Shown: positions 1 to 6,867, counted from the stretch's first letter. The stretch is DNA of 9,217 nucleotides from Acidimicrobiaceae bacterium (GCA_003453695.1 DMNK01000068.1:10273-19489), one strand, 5' to 3'. Notes: generated by a model not told the origin, from the sequence alone. Numbers and translations are program-made.

Positions 1-399
1 TACGCCAGCCTCGACTACGAGCCCGAGGGCTACGAGAGCGCCAACCTGGTGAAGGTGGACGTGCTCATCAACCACATCCCGGTGGACGCCTTCTCGACCG
101 TGGTGCACCGTGCGCAGGCCGAGTCCTACGGGCGGCGCATGACCGAGAAGCTGCGCGAGCTCATCCCCCGCCAGCTCTTCGACGTCCCCATCCAGGCGGC
201 GGTGGGAGGGCGCATCATCGCCCGTGAGACGGTGAAGGCCAAGCGCAAGGACGTGCTGGCCAAGTGCTACGGCGGGGACATCACCCGCAAGCGCAAGCTC
301 CTCGAGCGCCAGAAGGAGGGGAAGAAGAAGATGAAGGCCATCGGCAGAGTCGAGGTTCCCCAGGAGGCCTTCATCTCGGCGCTCCGGCTCGAGGACTGA
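1..399 (+). CDS. lepA: Elongation factor 4 (LepA), C-terminal part; 5' end outside window
   Basis: This is the last 132 residues of the translational GTPase LepA/EF4, which acts on ribosomes and is linked to initiation, 30S biogenesis and back-translocation. The reading frame is open from the first base and ends at TGA 397-399. The visible part covers the end of the EF-G domain V-like region ([16 protein letters not shown]) and the LepA-specific C-terminal domain. Signature pieces are the block [12 protein letters not shown], the segment [20 protein letters not shown], and the lysine/arginine-rich segment around [17 protein letters not shown] ending in VEVPQEAF. These are family hallmarks absent from EF-G. 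The GTPase domain lies upstream and cannot be judged. The next gene starts 40 bp downstream, and I see no terminator hairpin in the gap, so read-through is possible. Identity is near certain. Confidence 0.97.
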   Translation, partial: YASLDYEPEGYESANLVKVDVLINHIPVDAFSTVVHRAQAESYGRRMTEKLRELIPRQLFDVPIQAAVGGRIIARETVKAKRKDVLAKCYGGDITRKRKLLERQKEGKKKMKAIGRVEVPQEAFISALRLED

Positions 400-439
400 C
401 GGCGGGACCGGAGGCGGAGAGACGAGGCGGGAGCGAGAC

Positions 440-1837
440 GTGCCCAGCGCAGACAGGCAGTGCGAGGTGGTCGTCGTCGGGGCCGGCTACGCCGGGCTGA
501 GCGCGGCGCGGCGGCTGCACCGGCTCGGTGTCGACGTCCTCGTCGTCGAGGCGCGTCCCCGGGTGGGCGGCCGCGTGTGGACCGAGACGCTCCCGAGCGG
601 CGCCGTCGTCGACCACGGCGGCCAGTGGGTGGGGCCGGGACAGGACCGCCTCGAGGCGCTGGCGGCGGAGCTCGACGTCGGCACCTTCGCCACCTTCACC
701 ACAGGCGCCGGGGTGGAGCTGCGCCAGGGGGCGCGCCACACCTACGCGGGCCTCGTCCCGACCTCGGACTCCGTCGCCGCTGCCGAGGGGGTGGAGGCCA
801 TCTTCGACCTCGATCTCACCGCCCAGCAGGTGCCGCTGGACGCGCCCTGGTCGGCACCCGACGCCGTCGCCTGGGACGAGCAGACCCTCGGAGGCTGGCT
901 CACCGACCACGTGAAGAGCCCCGCTGCCCGCTCGATGATCGACGCCGCGGTGAAGGGGGTGTTCGGCGCCGAGCCCGGCGAGATGTCGCTGCTCTTCGCG
1001 CTGTTCTATCTGCACGCCGGGGGTGGGCTCATGAACCTGGCCCGGACCACCGGCGGCGCCCAGGAGCGCCGCTTCCACGGCGGCGCCCAGCAGATGGCGC
1101 TCGCCCTCGCCGCCGAGCTCGGCGATCGCCTCCTGCTGTCCTCCCCGGTTCGCCGTGTCGACTACGACGACGACTCGGTGGTCGTAGTCGGCGAGGGCGG
1201 GGCCGGTGCCGGCGACGGCACCGCCGGTGTCACCGTGGTACGGGCCCGCCGCGCCATCGTGGCCATGGCGCCGGCGCTGGTGGCCCGCCTCGAATGGGCA
1301 CCGGCGCTGCCGGCGGCGCGCACCCAGCTGTCCATGCGGGCGCCCATGGGGGCGGTCACCAAGGTGCACGCCGTCTACGACGCCCCCTTCTGGCGCGACG
1401 AAGGGTTGAACGGACAGCTCGTGGCCGACACCGGCGCGCTGCGCATCACCTTCGACGACAGCCCGGCCGACGCCTCGCACGGGGTCCTCGTGGGCTTCGT
1501 GGTCGGCAACGAGTGCCGCCGGCTCGACGACCGGCCGGCTGAGGAGCGACGCGCCGTCGTGCTCGACGACCTGGCCCGCGCCTTCGGCCGGCGCGCCGGC
1601 TCACCCCTCGAGTTCGTCGAGCAGCGCTGGTGTGCCGAGCCCTTCACCGCCGGCGGCCCGGTAGCCGTGTTCAGCCCGGGCCTCTTGACCGGCTGCGGCG
1701 AGGCGCTGCGCCGGCCGGTGGGGGCGGTGCACTGGGCCGGCACCGAGACCGCCACCCGCTGGTGCGGCTACATCGACGGAGCGCTCTCCTCGGGGGAGCG
1801 GGCCGCCGACGAGGTCCTCGCCGCCCTGGCCCGCTGA
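440..1837 (+). CDS. Flavin monoamine oxidase family protein (FAD-dependent amine oxidase)
   Basis: A 465-residue FAD-dependent amine oxidase, expected to oxidise a primary or secondary amine to an imine/aldehyde with release of H2O2. The N-terminal Rossmann dinucleotide-binding motif VVVGAGYAGLSAARRL (residues 10-25) is followed by the acidic strand end VVEARPRVGGRVW (35-47). The C-terminal FAD-contacting segment WAGTETATRWCGYIDGA (432-448) is close to monoamine oxidases. The catalytic lysine (Lys296 in human MAO-B) appears as Lys308 in PMGAVTKVHAVY. The residue matching the cysteine that covalently holds FAD in human MAO-B (Cys397) is Gly406 in an ungapped alignment, so flavin is probably non-covalent. 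Of the aromatic cage, Tyr444 matches MAO-B Tyr435, but Tyr398 is replaced by Pro407. There is no signal peptide, so it is likely cytoplasmic. The GTG start lies just before the Rossmann strand and has a purine-rich stretch upstream. Substrate is unknown: putrescine, tyramine and other amines are all possible. Confidence 0.92.
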   Translation: MPSADRQCEVVVVGAGYAGLSAARRLHRLGVDVLVVEARPRVGGRVWTETLPSGAVVDHGGQWVGPGQDRLEALAAELDVGTFATFTTGAGVELRQGARHTYAGLVPTSDSVAAAEGVEAIFDLDLTAQQVPLDAPWSAPDAVAWDEQTLGGWLTDHVKSPAARSMIDAAVKGVFGAEPGEMSLLFALFYLHAGGGLMNLARTTGGAQERRFHGGAQQMALALAAELGDRLLLSSPVRRVDYDDDSVVVVGEGGAGAGDGTAGVTVVRARRAIVAMAPALVARLEWAPALPAARTQLSMRAPMGAVTKVHAVYDAPFWRDEGLNGQLVADTGALRITFDDSPADASHGVLVGFVVGNECRRLDDRPAEERRAVVLDDLARAFGRRAGSPLEFVEQRWCAEPFTAGGPVAVFSPGLLTGCGEALRRPVGAVHWAGTETATRWCGYIDGALSSGERAADEVLAALAR

Positions 1838-1865
1838 CGGGCGGCCCCGGGACGAGGAGAGGGAC

Positions 1866-2225
1866 GTGGCCACCACCGAAGAGATCGCCGAGGCCTTCGC
1901 CGAGTGGCGCCAGCGGTGCAACGCCAACGACCGGCTCAAGCGGATGCTGCGGGGCTGGGACCGCGTCGTGCACCTGCGCACCAGCGACTCGAGCGAGCAA
2001 TTCACCATCGAGGTCCGCGACCAGAGCATCGGTCCCCTGGGCATGGGCGCGTCGGGGGAGCCCGACATGGTGGTCACGGCCACCTCCGAGGACTTCGCCG
2101 ACCTCTTCTGGGGCGACCTCAACCCGTCCGAGAAGTACATGTCCGGCGAGATCGTGCTGGCCGGGTCCCAGGAGGACGTCATGCGCCTCGACGCCATGTC
2201 GATGGTGGCGTTCCTCGACCAGTGA
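1866..2225 (+). CDS. SCP2 sterol-binding domain-like protein (small lipid-carrier fold)
   Basis: A 119-residue single-domain protein resembling the SCP2 (sterol carrier protein 2) family. Such stand-alone bacterial proteins bind hydrophobic ligands in an alpha/beta pocket; the ligand here is unknown. Visible traits are an N-terminal helix (EEIAEAFAEWRQRCNAN), beta strands (RVVHLRT, EQFTIEVRDQSI), the segment GEPDMVVTATSEDFADLFWGDLNPSEKYMSGEIVLAG (given here by its span, residues 64-100, in which a graded acidic/aromatic pattern precedes the G-x-I/V-x-x-x-G turn), and a last helix with MRLDAMSMV. The pattern 'D-x-V-[IV]-x-[AG]-x-x-x-D-[FL]-x-x-[LI]-x-x-G-x-x-x-x-x-x-x-x-x-x-G' fits SCP2-like domains. 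There is no signal peptide. The GTG start is preceded by GAGGAGAGGG, an unusually good ribosome binding site. It starts 28 bp after the amine oxidase and ends 7 bp before the permease, so co-transcription is likely. Its role beside an amine oxidase is not evident. Confidence 0.75.
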   Translation: MATTEEIAEAFAEWRQRCNANDRLKRMLRGWDRVVHLRTSDSSEQFTIEVRDQSIGPLGMGASGEPDMVVTATSEDFADLFWGDLNPSEKYMSGEIVLAGSQEDVMRLDAMSMVAFLDQ

Positions 2226-2232
2226 GCCGTCG

Positions 2233-3666
2233 GTGACGGCGCCGGTGCTGCGCCGGGCCATGGGCCTGCGCACGGCGGTGTCGACCTCGACCGGTCTCGC
2301 CTTCGCCGCCCTGGAGTACCTCGCCGCCGCCGGTCTCGTGGTGTACGTGGCCGGCGACTCGGCGTGGATCGCCGTCGGGGTGGCCGGCCTGCTGGCCCTC
2401 CTGGCATGGGGATTCTTCGGCGAGCTGAACGGGATGTTCCCCACGGCGGCGGCCATCCGCCTCTACATGAAGCGGTCCATGGACGACCGCACCGCGCTCA
2501 CCATCACCTTCACCTACATGACCACGATCGTGCTCGTGATCGCCGCCGACGCTTTCATCGTGGGGTCCGCCATCAGCCACGTCCTCGGCGGGGCGTCGTG
2601 GACGGCGGGGCTGTGGATCGTCGTGCTCCTCGCCGTGGCCGTGGCCGCCAACCTGCGCGGCATCAAGGTGGCGGGCGGCGTGCAGGACGTGGCCACCTAC
2701 ACGGTGCTCGTCGCCACCACGGTGATCGCCTCCGCCGCCGTGCTCCGCAGTCACGCCGCCCTGCGCTTCCCGCTGTCGCCGCTGCACGGCCACCACGGCA
2801 CCGACCTGATCGAAGCAGTGGCCCTCGGCGTCTTCCTCTACAGCGCCTTCGAGTGGGTCACCACCAACGCCGAGGAGGTGCGCCGTCCCGAGCACGTGCA
2901 CCGCGGCATGCTCATCGCCGTCGGCCTGCTCTTCGCCGTGTGCGCCCTGGTCACCATCTCGATGAGCCACGTGCTCACCCACCACCAACTGGGCTCGGCC
3001 TACCCCCAGCTGTACCTGGGGCGCGCCGCCTTCGGCCGGGCCGGGCTGTGGTTCATGGCCGGGGTCACCGCCCTAACCGCCCTCAACACCTTCAACGGCG
3101 GGTTCATCACCGCCTCGCGCTTCGTGTACGCCACCGCTCGAGAAGGCAGCCTCCCCCGGCCTCTCGCCGCCCTGAACGACCGTGCCGTCCCGTGGGTGCC
3201 GGTCGTGGGGCTGGGCGCGGCGTCGCTGGTGGTGGCCCTGGTGGTGGCGGCCAGCCACTCGTGGCAGGTGCTCGTGGCCACCGGTGCCGCCCTCGAGGCC
3301 ATGATCTACGCCGTCGCCGCCACCTGCGTGGTGCGACTGCGGGCCCGCATGGCCGACGAGCACCGGCCCTTCCGGATCGTGGCCGGGCGCGCCCTGGGCG
3401 CCCTCGGGGTCGTCGTGTTCGGGCTGCTCGCCGTGGTGGCCAGCGTGTCGGTCGGCGACCGCTTCAACCCCGCCCCCCTGGCGGTGATCGCCGTGTGCGG
3501 CGGGCTGTCGGCCTTCTACGTCCTGCGCGTGCTCCCCGGGGTGCGGGCCGCCGAGCAGGCGCGCCGCCCGGCCACTCGCCGCCGCCCACCGCGCCCGCCC
3601 GGCGCGGAGGTGCCCGTTGCCTCGGGCCCGCCGACCGACACGGGGGCCGCGCAACCGGCGCCCTGA
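2233..3666 (+). CDS. APC-superfamily amino acid/amine permease
   Basis: A 477-residue integral membrane transporter of the amino acid-polyamine-organocation superfamily, expected to import an amino acid or amine across the cytoplasmic membrane. The opening LRRAMGLRTAV is the usual pre-TM1 motif. About 12 hydrophobic helices follow; helix 1 (around residues 18-40) lacks the common GSGIF motif. Other family marks are NLRGIKVAGGVQDV (140-153), FEWVTTNAEEVRRPEHVHRG (206-225), and SRFVYATAREGSLPRPLA (295-312) followed by VPWVPV. The last ~42 residues after VLRVLPG form an Arg/Pro/Ala-rich hydrophilic tail, probably cytoplasmic and disordered. The open frame extends far upstream, but homology begins near 2245. 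GTG 2233 is chosen, with GTG 2245 and ATG 2260 as alternatives; none has a strong ribosome binding site, so coupling to the SCP2 stop at 2225 is likely. Its pairing with the amine oxidase suggests uptake of that enzyme's substrate (inference). Confidence 0.88.
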   Translation: MTAPVLRRAMGLRTAVSTSTGLAFAALEYLAAAGLVVYVAGDSAWIAVGVAGLLALLAWGFFGELNGMFPTAAAIRLYMKRSMDDRTALTITFTYMTTIVLVIAADAFIVGSAISHVLGGASWTAGLWIVVLLAVAVAANLRGIKVAGGVQDVATYTVLVATTVIASAAVLRSHAALRFPLSPLHGHHGTDLIEAVALGVFLYSAFEWVTTNAEEVRRPEHVHRGMLIAVGLLFAVCALVTISMSHVLTHHQLGSAYPQLYLGRAAFGRAGLWFMAGVTALTALNTFNGGFITASRFVYATAREGSLPRPLAALNDRAVPWVPVVGLGAASLVVALVVAASHSWQVLVATGAALEAMIYAVAATCVVRLRARMADEHRPFRIVAGRALGALGVVVFGLLAVVASVSVGDRFNPAPLAVIAVCGGLSAFYVLRVLPGVRAAEQARRPATRRRPPRPPGAEVPVASGPPTDTGAAQPAP

Positions 3667-3672
3667 GGCGCC
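3657..3672 (+). terminator. Perfect GC hairpin across the permease stop codon (possible terminator)
   Basis: GGCGCC (3657-3662) and GGCGCC (3667-3672) form a perfect 6-bp all-GC stem with the 4-nt loop CTGA, which holds the permease stop codon. No T tract follows, so it is not a classical intrinsic terminator. U-less hairpins have been proposed as terminators in high-GC actinobacteria. Its position between the permease set and the heat-shock promoter fits a transcription boundary, but six GC pairs can arise by chance at this base composition. Confidence 0.3.
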
Positions 3673-3702
3673 CGATCCCGCAGCAGAACAGGGCCGACGC
3701 TG

Positions 3703-3729
3703 CTGGCACTCGGTACAATCGACTGCTAG
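3703..3729 (+). promoter_or_regulatory. CIRCE operator (HrcA binding site)
   Basis: An inverted repeat CTGGCACTC - 9 nt - GACTGCTAG. The established CIRCE consensus is TTAGCACTC-N9-GAGTGCTAA. Each arm matches 7 of 9 positions and the spacer is exactly 9 nt. It lies 7 bp before the hrcA start, the expected location for an operator that lets HrcA repress its own operon until heat stress titrates the GroEL chaperonin it needs for folding. The mismatches mean the site may be weaker than those before groEL genes. Confidence 0.88.
3712..3720 (+). promoter_or_regulatory. Putative -10 element of hrcA inside the CIRCE spacer
   Basis: The CIRCE spacer reads GGTACAATC and contains TACAAT (3714-3719), a good match to the -10 consensus TANNNT. 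Bound HrcA would cover it directly. I see no convincing -35 hexamer 16-18 bp upstream (about 3691-3696 reads GGGCCG). Transcription would start near 3726, leaving a leader of about ten bases before ATG 3737 without a clear Shine-Dalgarno. Moderate confidence. Confidence 0.5.
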
Positions 3730-3736
3730 AGCGGCC

Positions 3737-4921
3737 ATGCCCCGAGCGCGATCGACCTCCCCCACACCTCGAGACCACTCGCCCGGCGCGTCCCCGGGCG
3801 ATCCGGGCGCGGCCGGCGACAGCGCCGCGGACGCCACCTCGGCCCACGCCGAGCAGGACCTCGACCACCGCAAGGCGGCCATCTTGAAGGCGGTCGTCGC
3901 CGAGTACATCGAGTCGGCCCAGCCCGTGGGATCGGGCCACGTCACCGGCAGCCCCGGCATCGAGGTGTCGTCGGCGACGGTCCGCGCCGACATGGCCTCG
4001 CTCGAGCGAGAGGGATATCTGACCCAGCCCCACACCAGCGCCGGGCGCATACCCACCGACAAGGGCTATCGCTTCTTCGTCGACCACATCGGCCGTCAGG
4101 GCTCGTTGGGCCCCGACCAGCGCCAGCAGGTCCGTCAGTTCTTCCGGCACGTGCACGGCGAGTTCGAGGACCTTCTCGGCCGCACCAGTGGGCTGCTCGC
4201 CGACCTGACCGACTACGCGGGGGTGGTGGTGGCCCCGACCCACGACACGGCCACGGTGCGCTCGGTGCAGCTGGTGGACCTCGGCAACCTCCTGGCGCTG
4301 CTGGTCGTCGTGCTCTCGGACGGTTCTGTCGAGAAGCGGACGGTCGAGCTGCCCGAAGGGATCGACGACGTCATGCTGGTCTCGGTGGCCAACCACCTCA
4401 CCTCGGCGCTGCGCGGCCGCACGCTGGCAGAGGCGGGGGCCCAGCTCGAGGTGGCCGGCGACGACGAGATGCTGCGCCGGGCGGCGGCGACGTTGACGGA
4501 AATGGCCGGCCCCGAAGAGCACGAGCACGTCTTCGTGGGCGGGTCGTCGCGCATGGCGGCCGCCTTCGACGCCATGGACACGGTGCGCTCGGTGCTGTCC
4601 ATCCTCGAGCAGCAGTTGGTGGTGGTGGAGCTCATCGAGCAGATCCTCGACCGCGGCTTGTCGGTGGCCATCGGCACCGAGCACGGGTTCGAGCCGCTGG
4701 CGTCGTGCGCCCTCGTGGTGTCGTCGCTGGCCATCGAGGGTGAGCCGGCCGGCACCATCGGGGTGGTCGGCCCCACCCGCATGAACTACCCCCGGGCGCT
4801 GGCGGCCGTGCGGGTGGTGGGCGAGCAGCTGAGCGAGCGGCTGGGCGGTGCCGGCGGAGGCCGGGGCAGTGACAGCGGCGCCGGTGGCGCCCGCACGGGC
4901 GGAGGTCGCGGTGGCCGCTGA
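3737..4921 (+). CDS. hrcA: Heat-inducible transcription repressor HrcA
   Basis: The repressor of the class I heat-shock regulon, which binds CIRCE operators and needs GroEL for its active fold. It is 394 residues long; typical HrcA is about 340-350. The N-terminal winged helix begins near residue 43 (DHRKAAILKAVVAEYIESAQ, 43-62). It continues with SSATVRADMASLEREGYL and the hallmark PHTSAGRIPTDKGYRFFVD (98-116). The C-terminal domain holds IGTEHG (312-317) and GVVGPTRMNYPRA (342-354). ATG 3737 is the only plausible start after the CIRCE: no other start codon lies in frame before the HTH. It leaves an unusual ~42-residue Ser/Pro/Ala/Asp-rich, probably disordered N-terminal extension. The C-terminus also carries a Gly/Arg-rich tail (370-394) created where the gene overlaps the start of dnaJ. 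Regulation is probably autoregulatory through the CIRCE site at 3703-3729. Identity is certain; the exact N-terminus less so. Confidence 0.96.
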   Translation: MPRARSTSPTPRDHSPGASPGDPGAAGDSAADATSAHAEQDLDHRKAAILKAVVAEYIESAQPVGSGHVTGSPGIEVSSATVRADMASLEREGYLTQPHTSAGRIPTDKGYRFFVDHIGRQGSLGPDQRQQVRQFFRHVHGEFEDLLGRTSGLLADLTDYAGVVVAPTHDTATVRSVQLVDLGNLLALLVVVLSDGSVEKRTVELPEGIDDVMLVSVANHLTSALRGRTLAEAGAQLEVAGDDEMLRRAAATLTEMAGPEEHEHVFVGGSSRMAAAFDAMDTVRSVLSILEQQLVVVELIEQILDRGLSVAIGTEHGFEPLASCALVVSSLAIEGEPAGTIGVVGPTRMNYPRALAAVRVVGEQLSERLGGAGGGRGSDSGAGGARTGGGRGGR

Positions 4922-6023
4922 CTACTACGCCCTGTTGGACGTGCGTCCGGACGCCACCGACGAGGAGATCAAACGCGCCTACCGGCGCAAGGCGCGCCAG
5001 CTGCACCCCGACAGCACCGGCGGCAACGCCGAGTCCGAAGCGCGCTTCAAGGAGGTGTCGCGCGCCTATGAGGTGCTGCGCGACCCCGAACGGCGAGCCC
5101 GCTACGACCGCTTCGGTCCTGAGGGGGTGGAGGCGCCGACGGGTGGCATGGCCGACGCCTTCTTCGGCGGCGGGCTGGGCGACATCTTCGACGCCTTCTT
5201 CGGCGGTGCCACCGGCGCTCCCCGTCACCCCGGCCCCCTGCGGGGCTCCGACGCCGAGGTGGTCCTCGAGCTCGACCTCCGCCAGGCCGTCTTCGGCGCC
5301 GAGCGGGAGGTCACCGTCGAGCAGTACACCGCCTGTGCCGCCTGCGCCGGATCGGGCGCCCGGCCCGGCACCACGGCGGTCCGCTGCCCGGACTGTCAGG
5401 GCAGCGGGGAGCTGCGCCGGGTGCGCCAGTCGATCCTCGGCCAGGTCGTCACGGCCGTGCCCTGCACCCGGTGCCGGGGCCTCGGCGAGCACGTCCCGAG
5501 CCCCTGTCCCGACTGCTCGGGCGACGGCCGGCGCGTGCAGCAGCGGTCCTTCACGGTCGAGGTGCCCGCCGGCGTGGACCAGGGATCGACCCTGCGGCTC
5601 ACGGGACGAGGACCGGCAGGGCCGCGAGGCGGCCCCGCCGGCGATCTGTACGTGCACCTGGTGGTGCGCCCCGACGAGCGGTTCAGCCGGAGCGGCGACG
5701 ATCTCCAGGCCGTGTTGCCCGTGTCCATGACCCAGGCCGCCCTGGGCGCCACCGTCGACTTCGAGACCCTGGACGGCGCCGAGCACATCGCCATCGCCCC
5801 CGGCACCCACAGCGGGGCGGTGGTGCGCCTGCGCGGGCGCGGCGTGCCCCATGTGCGCGGCCGGGGACGAGGTGACCTCCTCGTGCACGTCGCCGTGGAG
5901 ACCCCGACGGACCTCACGAAGGAGCAGGAGGAGCTGCTCCGCCGTCTCGCCGCAGACCGCGGCGAAGAGGTCGCCGCCCCCGAAGAAGGCCTGCTCTCCC
6001 GCCTGCGCTCGGCGTTCGGGTAG
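4911..6023 (+). CDS. dnaJ: Chaperone protein DnaJ (DnaJ2 type, full J-GF-zinc finger architecture)
   Basis: Type I Hsp40 co-chaperone that stimulates the DnaK ATPase and delivers unfolded clients. From GTG 4911 it has 370 residues, the usual length. The J domain is at residues 4-68 (DYYALLDV..., HPD 32-34). A Gly/Phe region follows at 69-108 (FFGGGLGDIF, FFGGATG). The zinc finger region contains all four CxxCxGxG repeats: Cys142/145, Cys159/162, Cys185/188 and Cys199/202. After it come two beta-sandwich client-binding domains and a short C-terminal dimerisation stretch. GTG 4911 is chosen because it gives the canonical MAADYY start and GGAGG lies at 4901-4905. GTG 4869, with GGAGG at 4856-4860, and GTG 4848 are in-frame alternatives that would add 14 or 21 low-complexity residues. 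It overlaps the end of hrcA by 11 bp, so it is translationally coupled and under the same CIRCE control. Confidence 0.96.
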   Translation: MAADYYALLDVRPDATDEEIKRAYRRKARQLHPDSTGGNAESEARFKEVSRAYEVLRDPERRARYDRFGPEGVEAPTGGMADAFFGGGLGDIFDAFFGGATGAPRHPGPLRGSDAEVVLELDLRQAVFGAEREVTVEQYTACAACAGSGARPGTTAVRCPDCQGSGELRRVRQSILGQVVTAVPCTRCRGLGEHVPSPCPDCSGDGRRVQQRSFTVEVPAGVDQGSTLRLTGRGPAGPRGGPAGDLYVHLVVRPDERFSRSGDDLQAVLPVSMTQAALGATVDFETLDGAEHIAIAPGTHSGAVVRLRGRGVPHVRGRGRGDLLVHVAVETPTDLTKEQEELLRRLAADRGEEVAAPEEGLLSRLRSAFG

Positions 6024-6059
6024 CGGGCGCCGCCGAGTCTGACCCGGGCCAGCGGGCTG

Positions 6060-6082
6060 CCGGGGTCCGCTTCGGGCCCCGG
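6060..6082 (+). other. Strong GC hairpin between dnaJ and rsmE
   Basis: CCGGGGTCC (6060-6068) pairs with GGGCCCCGG (6074-6082) through nine pairs, one of them G-U, around the 5-nt loop GCTTC. It sits 36 bp after the dnaJ stop and 9 bp before the GTG chosen for rsmE. No T tract follows. It could attenuate transcription from the heat-shock operon into rsmE, or mask the GGGG (6081-6084) that would be the only Shine-Dalgarno-like run near the start. Function is inferred. Confidence 0.45.
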
Positions 6083-6091
6083 GGCGACACC

Positions 6092-6838
6092 GTGGTGGAC
6101 CACGTGAACGGCGACCTCCCCGCCAGCCCGGCTGCGGCCGGCGCCGCTGCCCAGGTGTTCCTCGAGGACCTGGACGCCCCGGTGCCCGACCCCGACGACC
6201 TCCACCACCTGAGCCGGGTGCTGCGCCTGCGCCCCGGCGAGGCGGTGGTCGCCGCCGACGGTGCCGGGTCGTGGCGCCTGTGCCGGTTCGTCGCCGGACC
6301 GGGCGACGGCGCCGGGCTGACCGCGGACGGTCCGGTGCTCGTCGAGGCGGCCCCGGGCGCGCCCGTCGCCGTCGGCTTCGTGCCGGTCAAGGGCGAACGG
6401 CCGGAGTGGGTCGTGCAGAAGCTCACCGAGCTCGGGGTGGACCGCATCGTCGTCCTCCGCTCGGCCCGCAGCGTGGTCCGCTGGGAGGGCGACCGGGCCG
6501 CGACGGCCCTCGACCGCCTGCGCCGGGTGGCCCGGGAGGCCGCCGCCCAGAGCCGCCGGGCCCGGCTACCCGTCCTGGAGGGGGTGTGGGACCTGGCCAC
6601 CATGGCGCAGCGGTCCGCCCCCGGGCGCCTGGCCCTGGCCCATCCGGGGGGTGCCCCGCCCGACGGGGCCCTGCGGTGCGTGGCCGTCGGGCCCGAGGGC
6701 GGGTGGGGGGAGGACGAGCGGGCGGAGGGGACGCCGCTTGTGGACCTCGGCCCCCGAGTGCTCCGGGCCGAGACGGCCGCCGTGGCGGCCGGGACCATCC
6801 TGTGCGCCCTGCGGGACGGCGTGGTGCGGCCCCTCTGA
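6092..6838 (+). CDS. rsmE: 16S rRNA (uracil(1498)-N(3))-methyltransferase RsmE
   Basis: A 248-residue SPOUT-class enzyme that uses S-adenosylmethionine to methylate N3 of U1498 in helix 44 of 16S rRNA in the assembled 30S subunit. The N-terminal PUA-like domain shows FLEDLDAP...LHHLSRVLRLRPGE (residues 23-50). The catalytic domain has VPVKGERPEWVVQKLTELGV (97-116) and REAAAQSRRARLPVL (148-162). The trefoil-knot cofactor loops are VGPEGGWGEDE (199-209) and LGPRVLRAETAAVAA (219-233). Length matches the family. The start is uncertain: GTG 6092, 6095 and 6104 are adjacent, and GTG 6155 would give the more typical N-terminus, but it has no ribosome binding site. GGTGG (6094-6098) could serve GTG 6104. 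It follows dnaJ by 68 bp in the common hrcA-dnaJ-rsmE order. Confidence 0.95.
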   Translation: MVDHVNGDLPASPAAAGAAAQVFLEDLDAPVPDPDDLHHLSRVLRLRPGEAVVAADGAGSWRLCRFVAGPGDGAGLTADGPVLVEAAPGAPVAVGFVPVKGERPEWVVQKLTELGVDRIVVLRSARSVVRWEGDRAATALDRLRRVAREAAAQSRRARLPVLEGVWDLATMAQRSAPGRLALAHPGGAPPDGALRCVAVGPEGGWGEDERAEGTPLVDLGPRVLRAETAAVAAGTILCALRDGVVRPL

Positions 6839-6858
6839 GGACGGCAATTGGGGCTGCC

Positions 6859-6867
6859 GGTAGGGTT
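6859..6867 (+). promoter_or_regulatory. Possible extended -10 element upstream of bldD
   Basis: GGTAGGGTT contains TAGGGT (6861-6866), matching TANNNT, just after the rsmE stop. It resembles GGTA-N3-T sequences before hrcA, the HTH gene and phoH. If used, transcription would begin near 6873, inside the inverted repeat TTCCC-GTT-GGGAA (6866-6878), and the bldD leader would be almost 200 nt. No good -35 is visible, so this is tentative. Confidence 0.3.

Noticed and set aside
371..1480. Long minus-strand open frame (369 codons) opposite the amine oxidase
   Set aside because: It is antisense to a clear FAD-dependent oxidase, its composition (Gly/Arg/His-rich) matches no family, and such shadow frames are common in GC-rich DNA. 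The same applies to the minus-strand frames at 1601-2407, 2179-2988, 3464-4684, 4632-5888 and 5914-7230.
1630..2232. N-terminal extension of the permease frame by about 200 codons
   Set aside because: This part lies over the amine oxidase and SCP2-like genes in another frame, is Arg/Pro-rich and non-membrane, and APC homology begins only at about 2245.
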